64,000 bases of DNA from assembly GCA_034190875.2 (NCBI GenBank), contig CM067357.1, positions 1,554,579 to 1,618,578 on the forward strand, in the 5' to 3' direction. The position numbers were made by a program, and so were the translations under genes. The notes under the pieces were generated by a model. The model was not told the DNA's origin. It saw only the letters and a program-made list of their open reading frames with translations, and did not search any database. Within the stretch, counting starts at the first letter, position 1; every line of letters begins with the position of its first letter. Origin of the DNA: Urechis unicinctus (taxonomy: Eukaryota; Annelida; Polychaeta; Xenopneusta; Urechidae). Of the stretch, positions 43,566 to 56,325 are shown in pieces.

Positions 43566-45610
43566 GTTTGATGCTAATAAAAATTGGTTCACATGTACTC
43601 CGCGACATACCAAGATGTATCTTAAAATATCATTTACACCATCGTGTAGCTCATTCAAATTGCAAACTTTTTCTAATGACATATGTGGCTAACGCACCGA
43701 CGGTTTTCCCAAGCGCCTAAGGTCGAAAAAAAAAAAAACGTGGTATCAGTCCAAATTGCAACAAAAGTTTCATGAATATTTCGAACGCTTATAAAACAGT
43801 CAATACATGTCCTATAGTTATAATTGGTTTACATGTTCTCCGAGAAAAACTAAGACGTATCCTTAAATATTGTGGAAGTCAATGACGTCACTACCGGTCA
43901 CGAAAGCCTTGCCTCAATCCTTGATATCATGCCTCACAAGAGGTCGCGCAGAACAAAGGAATGCGTTGGGCCCGGATGGCAGCGAGAATCAGGTCAAGTC
44001 GCTGCGCCTCTCGCGCTACATCACCAAGAGACCCAAGGGTACATGAGGGAACATTACCAACTGCATCAGGAAAATTTCATCTTGGTCAATTAAGGCCCCA
44101 TTCTGAAAACAAGTTATGGCGATCGGCCCGGTTTTTGTTTTTGTTTCGCGATACAGGTCGCAATTTTTGAAATTTTCCAATTTTTTCTTCACCAATCGTT
44201 AGGCGTTAATGATGCGCAGAACCGAGAGGTTTTGTTTTGACCTTGACCTCAATTAAGGTCAAGGTCATCGAATTGTGAAGTTTTTTCAATATCTTAATAT
44301 CATCGTTAACCTACGGTGCGATTTTTAAAAAATTTACAGTTCCTTGTAGCTGATTTATTCGCCAACTTTCCATTTCAAATGGGGCCATCCAAAAAATGCA
44401 TTTTCCCCCCGTAGCCCCACTCGAAAATTTGTGGTAGTGTTTTACCACATTTTTTTCCATATTTTATATCTTCAACAATATTCGATGGATGGTCATAAAA
44501 ATTGGGTCGAATGTTCACAGAAGCACTGGCTATCGGAAGATAAGTGTTTTTTTTAATGTCGATGACGTCACTTCCGGTTACGAGCAAAACAACGTTTATT
44601 TAGCTGTGGGCAATCGGAATTTCAATCGCGTCATTACTCCGTCGTTAATGGTCGTATCGTAAAAATGTTTGCACCTGAAGGTAGCCCATACACTTCCGAA
44701 CTTGAAACTTATTCATCTAATTGTTTATGTCTTATAGTTTAATTGTAAACTGAGCTTAAAGTTAAAAAGTGACCCCCCAAATGCATAAAAAAACCCCAAG
44801 CAGGTCGAATACTTCTGGTAGTCGATTTCTCTAAACTTTTTAATTTCATGAATTTGAAGGTTACTTTTCGATCGTAACAAAATTTCATTTACTGAAAGCT
44901 GATGGAACAGCAGGAATTTTCATAATTGACTCATGAAATCAATATATTTCTCCTTTTCAAAAGCGCGTTGAGTTGAAAAAGCAAAAATTGGTCAATTTTC
45001 GTCAAATTTTCGATTGCTAATAAAATCGTAATATATCGTTCAATGGTGATAAAAATTTAATTCGAATGTTACCATGGACAGCGTCAACCTAATTATAATT
45101 CTTTTATTGATATCGGTTGACGTCATTTCCGGTCACGAACGAATCAAAGTTAAATTCGTACTGAAATCTGAAGTTATCGCGTCGTTCGTCCGTCGTGAAT
45201 GGTCGTATCGTGAATTTGTCTGCGCTCGAAGGAAGCCCATTCAATTCTGAACACAGGTGTAAAATTTTCTGCTCAAAATATATGACAGTTCTCTCATAAA
45301 GTAAGTTTGAAGTACAGTGGGTGTCATTTCTGATGGCTCGGCGCTGGCTTGTTTACAACAGCCTGCCTCTCGCGCTGAACAAAGGAATCTGCTTTAGGCG
45401 CGGGGTGCGCGGGGGCGCGTGGCGCGGCAAGTACGGCAGGCCGCGGTACTATTAAAATAAAACTATGCTTTTCCTTGTGTGTCAGCCTCTGAATCATAGT
45501 TTATCGATAAATCTAGAGTAACTTGGTCAATTTTGGGTCAATATTGAAATTTTGAAAAAGTTTCCGACACTGTTAGCCAAGTTCACCCATGTTCTCATGG
45601 GCATGTCGCC
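43566..45610. repeat. Repeat module block with paralogous empty site
   Basis: Bases 43768-44019 match the left flank of Helentron copy 1 and continue past the insertion point (CGCGCTACA at 44011-44019) with TCACCAAGAG. The hairpin module at about 44105 has lost its left arm. A palindrome lies at 44238-44267, a CRE/ETS-like site at 44563, a second degenerate one near 45120, and a GC-rich island at 45340-45440. Confidence 0.7.
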
Positions 45611-45636
45611 AACTTGGCACCCATGAACGCCAAGTT
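45611..45636 (+). repeat. AACTTGGC hairpin, long loop
   Basis: The 8-bp stem AACTTGGC/GCCAAGTT has a 10-base loop; pairing beyond the eighth base is lost. Confidence 0.8.
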
Positions 45637-47255
45637 ATGGCGATCGGTCCGGTTTGTATGTTTGTATGATGTCCCGATGTTTGTAACATTTTTTTTTTGT
45701 TTCGCGATACAGGTCGCAATTTTGAAATTTTCCAATTTTTTCTTCTTCAATCGTTAGGCGTGATTGATGCGCAGAACCGAGATGTTTTGTTTTGACCTTG
45801 ACCTCAAATTAAGGTCAAGGTCATCGAATTGTGAATTTTTCAATATCTCAATAACTCATCTTAACCTGGTCGATTTTTTAAAAATTTACAGTTCCTTGTA
45901 GCCTCATTTAATCGCCAACTTTCCATATCAAATTTCATGAAAAAATATGCACCAACGGTTCGCCCCGTAGCCCCCACTCGAAAAATTGTGGTATCGGTGT
46001 TTTACAACATTTTTCATGAATATTTATAACTTCTAAAAACCGTCGATGGATGTCCGATCATGATAAAAATTGGGTCGAATGTGCTCACAGACAGCACTGG
46101 CTATCGGATCCATAAGATTTTTTTTTATGTCGATGACGTCACTTCCGGTTACGAAAAAACAACGTTATAAAAGCTGTGGCAATCGAATTTATGCTCGTCA
46201 TTGTCTCCGTCTTTACAATTAATGGTCGTATCGTAAAAACATTTGCACCTGTAATGTAGCCCATACACACTTTCCGAACTTGAAACTTATTCATCTAATT
46301 GTTTATGTCTTAAAGTTTTCTCACAAACTGAGGTCGAAAAGTTAAAAAGTCTCCCCAAATGCATTAACATTTCCAATATGATTAATACTATTATGGTCGA
46401 TTTAACAAAAATTTAAACATTTTTTGAAGGTTTACTTTTCGAGTAACATTTCGTACGCATTGTAACAGCAGGAATTATGCGTAGTTTTCTCACGAATTGC
46501 CGGTAAAAGTTTTCGGAAAACAGCTAAAATTCGGCAATTTTTTTTCGATGCTTATAAAATCGACAATATTCGTTCAAGGGTCATAAAAATTAAATCGAAT
46601 GTTACCATGGAGAGCGAACCTAATTATAAAAATTTTTTAGGGAAGTCGTTGCGTCACTTCCGGTCACGAACGAATCAAAGTTAAAATTCGACTGAAATCT
46701 GAAGTTATCGCGTCGTTTCTCTGTCGTGAATGGTCGTATCGTAAATTGGTTTGCTCGAGAAGGAAGCCCATTCAATTCTGAACACAGGTGTAAAATTTTC
46801 AGCTCAAAATATCCAACAGTTTTCTCACAAAGTAAGTTTGAAGTACAGTGGGTGTCAATTCTGATGGCTCTTCACTGCGCCGCCCTGTCGCGCAGAACAA
46901 AGGAATCCACAGCGCCCCAGCTCGCGCTGAACAAGGCGGCTGGCTGTGGGAATCAGGTCAAATCGCAGCGCCTCTCGCGCTACACGCAAGAGGCCCGAAC
47001 ATGGGGGTAACTTGGCGAACAAGTACGGAAAATTTCAAAATCGGCCAACGGTACTTATTGTATAATTATAACGTAATGATGCTTTGTACGTTTGATGTTT
47101 CATTTCAGAATCCTTTGCAATCATAAGATTTTCAACATAAATCATGATAACTTAGGTAATTTTTTTCCGATTTTGGCAAATTTTGAATTCAGAAATTTTG
47201 CAATTGTTTGGATGCAGTTCGCCAAGTTCTCCCATGTATCCATGGGCCTCTTGTT
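45637..47255. repeat. Repeat module block
   Basis: It contains a palindrome at 45793-45823, a CRE/ETS-like site at 46134, a degenerate one near 46650 and a GC-rich island at 46870-46985. Compared with 59000-59900 it has many small insertions, such as extra short tracts around 45950-46260, so this copy is more decayed. No gene. Confidence 0.7.
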
Positions 47256-47281
47256 AACTTGGCGAATCCCTTCGCCAAGTT
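47256..47281 (+). repeat. AACTTGGC hairpin, loop TCCC
   Basis: The 11-bp stem AACTTGGCGAA/TTCGCCAAGTT has the same tip as 18602-18627. It is preceded by a second hairpin, CCCATG-TAT-CCATGGG. Confidence 0.9.
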
Positions 47282-49103
47282 ATGGCGATCACCCCGGTTT
47301 GTACGTTTGTGGGATGTTTGTTTGGATGTATGTTAACATTTTTTTTGTTTCGCGATACAGGTCGCAATTTTTGAAATTTTCCAATTTTTTCTTCACCCAT
47401 CGCTAGGCGTCAATGATGCGCAGAACCGAGAGGTTTTGTTTTGACCTTGACCCAAAACTAAGGTCAGGGTCATCGAATAAGTGAAAATCTAGTATCCTCG
47501 AATAAACTCCGTAATAATGGTCGGATCGTTACAAACTTTACACCATCGTGTAGCTCATTCAAATTGCAAACTTTTTCTAAATACATATACGGCGATCCAA
47601 CCAATGGTTTTCCCAAGCGTCTAAGGTCGAAAAAAAGTGGTATCGGTCCAAATGGCAACAAAAGTTTCATGAATTTTGAGCGCCTATAAAACCGTCAATA
47701 CATGTCCGATGGTAATAAAATTTGGTTCACATGTTCTCAGCAACATACCAAGACGTATCCTAAAATATCATGAATGTCGATGACGTCACTTCCGGTCACG
47801 AAAGCATCAAAGTTTTCAAAAAATGACACAAGTTCAATGCTCAATATGTCCATACTTTAGAGTTTCATTTTAAAAACAGTTTAGATATTCTGAAAGTGTA
47901 ATGTAATTGTAAACTTTTTCTAAATATACTTAGTTGTAAATAATGCATTGTTAAAAAAATTGTAGCAGGTCGAAAATTTCTGGTAACCAAAATCTCTCAA
48001 CTTTTTATTTCGCAATAAATTCACTAATTATCGTCCGATCGTAACAAAATTACATTTTCTAAAAGCTGACACAGTTGCCAAACTTTGATAATTGACATAT
48101 GCTATCAAAATATTCGTCGTTTTCAAAGCGCGTTGAGTTGAAAAAACAAATTTCACTCAGTCAATTTTCGTCAAATTTTCGATTGCTAATAAAATCGTAA
48201 ATATCAGTTCTATAATGATAAAAATCTGCTCAGCTGTTGTCATCGACAGCACACAAATCGTGTTCTATTGAAATTAGATGAAATAATTGTTGTGGCACGA
48301 AAATTCGGAAAAAAAAATTATGTCCGTGTACGGGATTTGAACACCGGCCTCTGGCATGGAAGTCTAAAACATTGCCGCTACGCCACGCGGCCTAGCACAC
48401 TAGCATGCATTGTCATATATAAATAATAGGTATTACAGGTGCCAACAACAGCTAAACACTCAACATGATTGATATATCCATAGTAATTTTGTTAATTATA
48501 GGTTGATACGGATTTTTTATTGCTTAATGTTGTTTGGCTTCTGAATGAATGTTTAAGGTTGATAGTTTCACAAAGGTCACCGCTGCTGCCAGCTCGCTTT
48601 GCGTAAAGCCGGCAAGCAGCAATACGGACCAGTCCAATTCACTGTAAAAATGAATGTCCTCTAAAAAAATTTGCATATCGATGCAACACATCGCAAACGA
48701 AGCCATGCCAGTCAATACTTCTTTATCACCCTTGGTTATCGATGGTTCCCATTAGACATCATAACGATGATAACGTACCTTATGATTTTTCATTTCCCTT
48801 TCGTGCTACACAAACAAGAGGCCCGTAGATACATGGGGAAACCTCGAGGCCCACGGGCAAATTTCAAAATTGGCCCATTAATTCATCTTATTGTATATAT
48901 CATAACGTAATGATGATTTACACATTATGACTTTTCATTTCCCATGAATCACTTTGCAATCATAATGATTTTCAACATAAGAGGCATGATAACTTAGTTA
49001 ATTTGTGGCCGATTTTGGTCAATTGTGGCCCCATTCTGAAATTGTTGCAATTATTTGGATGCAGTTCGCCAAGTTCCCACATGGCTCCCATGGGCCTCTT
49101 GTT
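47282..49103. repeat. Repeat module block; 48240 onward repeated at 50383
   Basis: It carries the CRE/ETS-like site at 47781 and the tRNA-like segment at 48322-48391. From about 48240 to 49145 it is repeated directly 2143 bases further right. No gene. Confidence 0.75.
48322..48391 (-). repeat. tRNA-like segment with Pol III boxes
   Basis: Both boxes are intact on the minus strand (TGGCGTAGCGG and GTGTTCAAATCC). Confidence 0.6.
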
Positions 49104-49130
49104 AACTTGGCGATTTCGGATCGCCAAGTT
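49104..49130 (+). repeat. AACTTGGC hairpin, loop TTCGG
   Basis: The 11-bp stem ends in GCGAT/ATCGC, whereas other copies have GCGAA/TTCGC or GCGTT/AACGC. Pairing is kept although the bases differ. Confidence 0.9.
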
Positions 49131-49195
49131 ATGGCGATCGGCCCGGTTTGTAAGTGTGTGTGTGTGTTGTGTGTGTTTGTTTGTAAACAATTTTT

Positions 49196-50215
49196 TGTTT
49201 CGCGATACAGGTCGCAATTTTGGAAATTTTCCATTTTTTTTCTTCACCCATCGCTAGGCGTCAATGATGCGCAGAACCGAGAGGTTTTGTTTTGACCTTG
49301 ACCCAAAACTAAGGTCAAGGTCATCGAATTAGTGAAAAGCTAGTACCTCGAATAACTCCGTTAATAATGGTCGGATCGTTACAAACGTTACACCATCGTG
49401 TAGCTCATTCAAATTGCAAACTTTTTCTAAATACATATACGGCGATCCAACCAATGGTTTTCCCAAGCGTCTAAGGTCGAAAAAAAGTGGTATCGGTCCA
49501 AATGGCAACAAAAGTTTCATGAATATGTTGAGCGCCTATCAGATATCATTTGTTGAGATCCGCGATACAGGTCGCAATTTTGGAAATTTTCCAATTTTTT
49601 CTTCACCCATTGCTAGGCGTCAATGATGCGCAGAACCGACCGAGAGGTTTTTGTTTTGACCTTGACCCAAAAGTAAGGTCAAGGTCATCGAATTAGTGAA
49701 AAACTAGTACCTCGAATAACTCCGTTAATAATGGTCGGATCGTTACAAACTTTACACCATCGTGTAGCTCATTCAAATTGCAAACTTTTTTTGATGACAT
49801 ATACGGCGATCCAACCAATGGTTTTCCCAAGCGTCTAAGGTCGAAAAAAAGTGGTATCGGTCCAAATGGCAACAAAAGTTTCATGAATATGTTGAGCGCC
49901 TATCAGATATCATTTGTTGTGATCCGCGATGCAGGTCGCAATTTTGGAAATTTTCCAATTTTTTTTTCACCAATCGTTAGGTGGCAATAGTGCGCAGAAC
50001 CGAAAGGTTTTGTGTTGACCTTGACCCGAAATTAAGGTCAAGGTCATCGAATAAGTGAAAATCTAGTAACTCGTATTACTCCGATAATAATGGTCGGATC
50101 GTTACACATTTTACACCAATGTGTAGCTCATTCTAATCGCAAACTTTTTCTAATGACATATGCGGCAATCGCACCGACGGTTTTCCCAAGCGCCTAAGGT
50201 CGAAAAAACGTGGTA
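49196..50215. repeat. Three tandem units of about 365 bp
   Basis: CGCGATACAGGTCGC (third copy CGCGATGCAGG) begins units at about 49201, 49561 and 49926. Each has TGACCTTGACCC, the GTAGCTCATTC segment and a TATACGGCGATCC or similar stretch. The third unit is the most diverged. The same unit is doubled at 18685-19400. Confidence 0.85.
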
Positions 50216-51246
50216 GATGACACAGTTACCAATCTTTGATTATTGACATATGCTATCAAAATATTCGTCGTTTTCAAAGCGCGTTGAGTTGAAAAAACAA
50301 ATTTCACTCAGTCAATTTTCGTCAAATTTTCGATTGCTCATAAAATCGTAAATATCAGTTCTATAGTCATAAAAAACTGCTCAGCTGTTGTCATCGACAG
50401 CACGAATCGTTTTCTATTGAATTTAGATGAAATAATTGTTGTGGCACGAAAATTTGGAAAAAAACTTATGTCCATGTACTGGATTTGAACACCGGCCTCT
50501 GGCATGGAAGTCTAAAACTATGCCGCTACGCCGCCCAGCACACTATTATTCATTGTCATATATAGATAATAAGTATTACAGGTGCCAACAACAGCTAAAC
50601 ACTCAACATGGTTGCTAAATCCATAGTAATTTTGTTAATTATAGGTTGATACGGATTTTTTATTGCTTAATGTTGTTTGGCTTCTGAATGAATGTTTAAG
50701 GTTGATAGTTTCACAAAGGTCACCGCTGCTGCCAGCTCGCTTTGCGTAAAGCCGGCAAGCAGCAATACGGACCAGTCCAATTCACTGTAATAATGAATGT
50801 CCTCTAAAAAACTTTGCATATCGATGCAACACATCGCAAACGAAGCCATGCCAGTCAATACTTCATTATCACCCTTGGTTATCGATGGTTCCCATTAGAC
50901 ATCATAACGATGATAACGTACCTTATGATTTTTCATTTCCCTTTCGTGCTACACAAACAAGATCCCCGTAGATACATGGGGAAACCTCGAGGCCCACGGG
51001 CAAATTTCAAAATCGGCCCACTAATTCATCTTATTGTATATATCATAACGTAATGGTGATTTACACGTTATGACTTTTCATTTCCCATGAATCACTTTGC
51101 AATCATAATGATTTTCAACATAAGAGGCATGATAACTTAGGTAATTTGTGGCCGATTTTGGTCAATTGTGGCCCCATTCTGAAATTGTTGCAATTATTTG
51201 GATGCAGTTCGCCAAGTTCCCACATGGCTCCCATGGGCCTCTTGTT
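50216..51246. repeat. Repeat module block, direct repeat of 48240-49103
   Basis: Near-identical over about 900 bp to the segment 2143 bases to the left. It includes a tRNA-like segment at 50470-50536 whose 5' part has lost four bases (CCGCCCAGCA). Confidence 0.8.
50470..50536 (-). repeat. tRNA-like segment, decayed
   Basis: Box B is intact, but box A is truncated at its end by a small deletion in the acceptor-like part. Confidence 0.5.
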
Positions 51247-51267
51247 AACTTGGCTCGAAGCCAAGTT
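51247..51267 (+). repeat. AACTTGGC hairpin, tip T-CGA-A
   Basis: The 9-bp stem pairs AACTTGGCT with AGCCAAGTT. It corresponds by duplication to 49104-49130, yet has a different tip. Confidence 0.85.
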
Positions 51268-52915
51268 ATGGCGATCGGCCCGGTTTGTAAGTATGTATGT
51301 ATGTATGGATGTTTGTTAACATTTTTTTGTTTCGCGATACAGATCGCAATTTTTAACATTTTTCAGATTTTTTTTTTTAAAATGGTAGGGACTAATGATG
51401 CGCAGAACCGAGAGGTTTTGTTTTGACCTTGACTCAAAGGTAAGGTCAAGGTCATCGAATAAGTGAAAAACTAGTATCTCGAATAACTCCGTTAATAATG
51501 GTCGGATCGTGAAAAAATTTACACCATCGTGTAGCTCATTCTAATTGTAAACTTTTAACATCGAATATATAGTCATCGCACCGACGGTTTTCCCAAGCGC
51601 CTAAGGTCGAAAAAACGTGGTATCGGACCAAATGGCAATATAAGTTTCCTGAATATTTTGAGCGCCTATAAAACCGTCAATACATGTCCGATGGTAATAA
51701 AATTTGGTTCACATGTTCTCCACGACATACCAAGACGTATCCTAAAATATCATGAATGTCGATGTCGTCACTTCCGGTCACGAAAGCATCAAAGTTTTCA
51801 AAAAAATGACACAAGTTCAATGCTCAATATGTCCATACTTTAGAGTTCCATTTTTAAACAGTTTAGATATTCTGAAAGTGTAATGTAATTGTAAACTTTT
51901 TCTAATTATACTTAGTTGTAAATAATGCATTGTTAAAAATATTGTAGCAGGTCGAAAATTTCTGGTAACCAAAATCTCTCAACTTATTGATTTCGCAATA
52001 AATTCACTAATTATCGTCCGATCGTAACAAAATTAACATTTTCTGAAAGCTGATACAATTGCCAAACTTTGATTGTTGACATATGCTGTCAAAATATTCG
52101 TCGGTTTCAAAGCGCGTTGAGTTGAAAAAACAAATTTCACTCAGTCAATTTTCGTCAAATCTTCGATTGCTAATAAAATCGAAAATATCAGTTCTATAGT
52201 CATAAAAAACTGCTCAGCTGTTGTCATTGACAGCACGAATCGTGTTCTCATGAATTGAGATGAAATAATTGTTGTGGCACGAAAATTGGGAAAAAAAAAA
52301 TTATGTCCGTGTACGGGATTTAAACACCGGCCTCTGGCATGGAAGTCAAAAACAATGCCGCTACGCCACGCGGCCTAGCACACTGAATTGTATTGTCATA
52401 TATATATCATAACTATAATAGGTGCCAACAAGAGCTAAACACTCAACATGATTGATAAACCCATAGTAATTTTGTTCATTATTGATTGATACGGATGTTT
52501 TATTGCTTGACGTTATTTGGCTTCTGAATGAATGTTTAAGGTTGATAGTCTCACAAAGGTCGCCGCTGCTGCCAGCTCGCTTTACGTGAAGCCGGCAAGC
52601 TGCAACACGAACCAGTCCAATTGACTGTCAAAATGTATGTCCCCTCAAATATTTAGCATATCGATGCAACACACAGCAAACGAAACCATGCCAGTCAATA
52701 CTTTTTTATCACTCTTGGCTATCGATTGTTCCCACTAGACATCATAACGATGATAACGTAATGATGATTTGTGCCTTATGATTTTTCATTTCCCATGAAT
52801 CACTTTGCAATCATAATGGTTTTCATGATACCTGGGTGTATATAAATGATGGTTTTTTTGGTAATTATCATTTTTAAAAGGCCAAGTTCCCCCATGGTTT
52901 CATGGGCATCTTGTC
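51268..52915. repeat. Repeat module block
   Basis: It holds a TGACCTTGACTC-type decayed palindrome (51424-51453), a CRE/ETS-like site damaged to TGTCGTCA near 51764 and a tRNA-like segment at 52305-52374. No gene. Confidence 0.7.
52305..52374 (-). repeat. tRNA-like segment with Pol III boxes
   Basis: Box A is intact; box B reads GTGTTTAAATCC, with one change from the other copies. Confidence 0.55.
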
Positions 52916-52936
52916 AACTTGGCTCAGAGCCAAGTT
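52916..52936 (+). repeat. AACTTGGC hairpin, tip TC-A-GA
   Basis: AACTTGGCTC pairs with GAGCCAAGTT around a single base. It is preceded by CCCATG-GTTT-CATGGG. Confidence 0.85.
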
Positions 52937-54409
52937 ATGGCGATCGGCCCGGTATGTATGTATGTTTGGATGTTCGTTAACATTTTTTTGTTTCGCGATA
53001 CAGGTCGCAATTTTTGAAATTTTTAGTTTTTTGTCTTCTTTAATCGTTTTTAGGTGTGATTGATGCGCAGAACCGAGAGGTTTTGTTTTGACCTTGACCT
53101 GAAACTAAGGTCGAGGTCATCGAATAAGTGAAAAACTAGTTTCTCGAATAACTCCAGTAATAATGGTCCGATTGTTACATAATTTACATCTTCGTGTAGC
53201 TCATTCTAATTGCAAACTTTGTCTAGTGAATATATGGCCATCCAACCAACGGTTTTCCCAAGCGCCCCAGGTCGAAAAATCGTGGTATCATTCCAAATGT
53301 CAACAAATATTTCATGAATATTTCGAACGCTTATAAAACCGTCAATACATGTCCGATGGTAAAAATTGGTTCACATGTTCTCCGCAACATACTAAGACGT
53401 ATCCTAAAATATCATGGATGTCGATGACGACACTACCGGTAACGAAAGCATCAAAGTTTTCATAAAATTACACAAGTTCAATGCTCAATATGTCCATGCT
53501 TTACAATTAATTTCAATACAGTCAACATATTCTGAGAGTGTAATGTAATTGTAAACTTTTTCTAAATATACTTAGTTGTAAATATTGCATCGTAAAAAAA
53601 ATCGTAGCAGGTCGAAAATTTCTGGTAGCCAAAATCTCTAAACTTATTAATTTCGCAATAGATTCATTATTTATGGTCCGATCGTAACAAAATTTACATT
53701 TACTGAGAGCTGATAGAATTGCCAAACTTTCATAATTGACATATGCAATCAATATATTTGTCCTTTTCAAAGCGCGTTGAGTTGAAAAAGCCAATTTCAC
53801 TCAGTAAATTTTCGTAAAATTTTCGATTGCTAATAAAATCGTAAATATCAGTTCAATGGTGATAAAAAATTAAATCAGATGTTGACATCAACAGCGCGAA
53901 TCTAATCCGCAAAATTTATTGATATCGGTTGCGTCACTTCCGGTTTTCGAACGAATCAAAGCAAAAACGGTACTCAAATCTGAAGTTATAGCGTCGTTCG
54001 TCCGACGTGAATGGTCGTATCGTGAATTTGTCTGCACTCGAGGGAAGCCCATTCAATTCTGAACATAGGTGTAAAATTTTCTGCTCAAAATATATGACAG
54101 TTCTCTCATAAAGTAAGTTTGAAGTACAGTGGGTGTCATTTCTGATGGCTCGGCGCTGGCTTGTTTACGCCTGCCTCTCGCGCTGAACAAAGGAATCTGC
54201 TCTCGGCTCGGGATGCGCGTGGCGCGGCAAGTACGGCAGGCCGCGGTACTATTAAATATGAAAATATGCTTCTCCTTTGTGTCAGCCTCTGAATCATAGT
54301 TTATCAATAAATCTTGAGTAACTTGGTCAATTTTGGGTCAATATTGAAATTTTCAAAAGTTTCCGACACTGTTAGCCAAGTTCACCCATGTTCTCATGGG
54401 CATCTCGTT
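52937..54409. repeat. Repeat module block; part is inverted relative to 3870-4640
   Basis: 53500-54400 is the reverse complement of the module at 3860-4740 and 63239-64000. It contains a GC-rich island at 54140-54250. No gene. Confidence 0.75.
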
Positions 54410-54437
54410 AACTTGGCGAATTCGCATTCGCCAAGTT
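54410..54437 (+). repeat. AACTTGGC hairpin, longest stem, loop TCGC
   Basis: The 12-bp stem pairs AACTTGGCGAAT with ATTCGCCAAGTT. A nested outer fold is also possible with GCCAAGTT at 54374-54381 around CCCATG-TTCT-CATGGG. Confidence 0.9.
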
Positions 54438-55477
54438 ATGGCGATCAGCCCGGTCCTTATGTTTGTGGGATGTTTGGATGTTGGTTTGTAAACAATTTTT
54501 TGTTTCGCGATACAGGTCGCAATTTTTGAAATTTTCCAATTTTTTTTTCGCCAATCGCTAGGCGTCAATGATGCGCAGAACCGAGAGGTTTTGTTTTGAC
54601 CTTGACCCAAAAGTAAGGTCAGGGTCATCGAATAAGTGAAAATCAAGTACCTCGAATAACTCCGTTAATAATGGTCGGATTTTCAAAAACTTTACACCAT
54701 CGTGTAGCTCATTCAAATTGCAAACTTTTTCTAAATACATATACGGCGATCCAACCAATGGTTTTCCCAAGCGTCTAAGGTCGAAAAAAAAGTGGTATCG
54801 GTCCAAATGGCAACAAAAGTTTCATGAATATTTTGAGCGCCTATAAAACCGTCAATACATGTCCGATGGTAATAAAATTTGGTTCACATGTTCTCAGCGA
54901 CATACCAAGACGTATCCTAAAATATCATGAATGTCGATGACGTCACTTCCGGTCACGAAAGCATCAAAGTTTTCAAAAAATGACACAAGTTCAATGCTCA
55001 ATATGTCCATACTTTAGAGTTCCATTTTTAAACAGTTTAGATATTCTGAAAGTGTAATGTAATTGTAAACTTTTTCTAAATATACTTAGTTGTAAATAAT
55101 GCATTGTTAAAAAAATTGTAGCAGGTCGAAAATTTCTGGTAACCAAAAATCTCTCAACTTATTTATTTCGCAATAAATTCACTAATTATCGTCCGATCGT
55201 AACAAAATTAACATTTTCTGAAAGCTGAAACAATTGCCAAACTTTGGATTTGACATATGCTATCAAAATATTCGTCGTTTTCAAAGCGCGTTGAGTTGAA
55301 AAAACAAATTTCACAAATGTCAATTTTCGTCAAATTTTCGATTGCTAATAAAATCGTAAATATCAGTTCTATAGTCATAAAAAACTGCTCAGCTGTTGTC
55401 ATCGACAGCACGAATCGTGTTCTATTGAAATTAGATGAAATAATTGTTGTGGCACGAAAATTCGGAAAAAAAATTAT

Positions 55478-55547
55478 GTCCGTGTACTGGATTTGAACAC
55501 CGGCCTCTGGCATGGAAGTCTAAAACTGATCCGCTACGCCACGCGGC
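55478..55547 (-). repeat. tRNA-like segment with Pol III boxes
   Basis: Both boxes are intact; bases between them differ slightly from other copies (AACTGATCCGC in place of AACAATGCCGC on the plus strand). Confidence 0.6.
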
Positions 55548-55793
55548 CTAGCACACTGATCTGTATTGTCATATAAATATCATAAGTATAACAGGTGCCA
55601 ACAACATCTAAACGCTCAACATGATTGATATATCCATAGTAATTTTGTTAATTATAGGTTGATACGGATTTTTTATTGCTTAATGTTGTTTGGCTTCTGA
55701 ATGAATGTTTAAGGTTGATAGTTTCACAAAGGTCGCCGCTGCTGCCAGCTCGCTTTGCGTAAAGCCGGCAAGCAGCAATACGGACCAGTCCAA

Positions 55794-56325
55794 TGTCCGA
55801 TTATTACGACATTTACGCGGCAACTATGGCACGCCGCGAAACTTATTAATATATTATTAATTTCTTTTTGCCAGCTAAATCAATGTCAATCTATCATGAA
55901 CCCGGAAGACAGTTTTATGGAAGCCCACCCAATTCTAGCTGTGCACGCCGCCGGTATAAATTTATATTACCACCGTCCGCGGCTAACTCAATTCTTAACT
56001 TACCATGAGACTATTGTTAATATCGCGAAATTGTATTCGCCTAGTAATCTTGGCCAATCGCATTCACTGCTTAATATATACGGGCATAATAATTTGATAT
56101 TAAAACACCTTAAAATTCTGAAAGTGTAATGTAATTGTAAACTTCAGACCCGTTACTAGGAATTAATGTAGGGATTATCTGAAATGAGCTAAGCAGATCT
56201 TCTAGCATACACTGCCATTCTGACCATGATTAAAGGATAAATTTGGCATATGAGCGAAAATACTGAGGCTGAGTGGGGGGGTATTGTCCGATTCACCCGT
56301 CACCCTCTTGGATACGGACCTACAT
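55794..56325. repeat. Family B dispersed repeat, copy 3
   Basis: Near-identical to 20332-20859, as expected from the surrounding 2.2-kb duplication. Confidence 0.7.
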
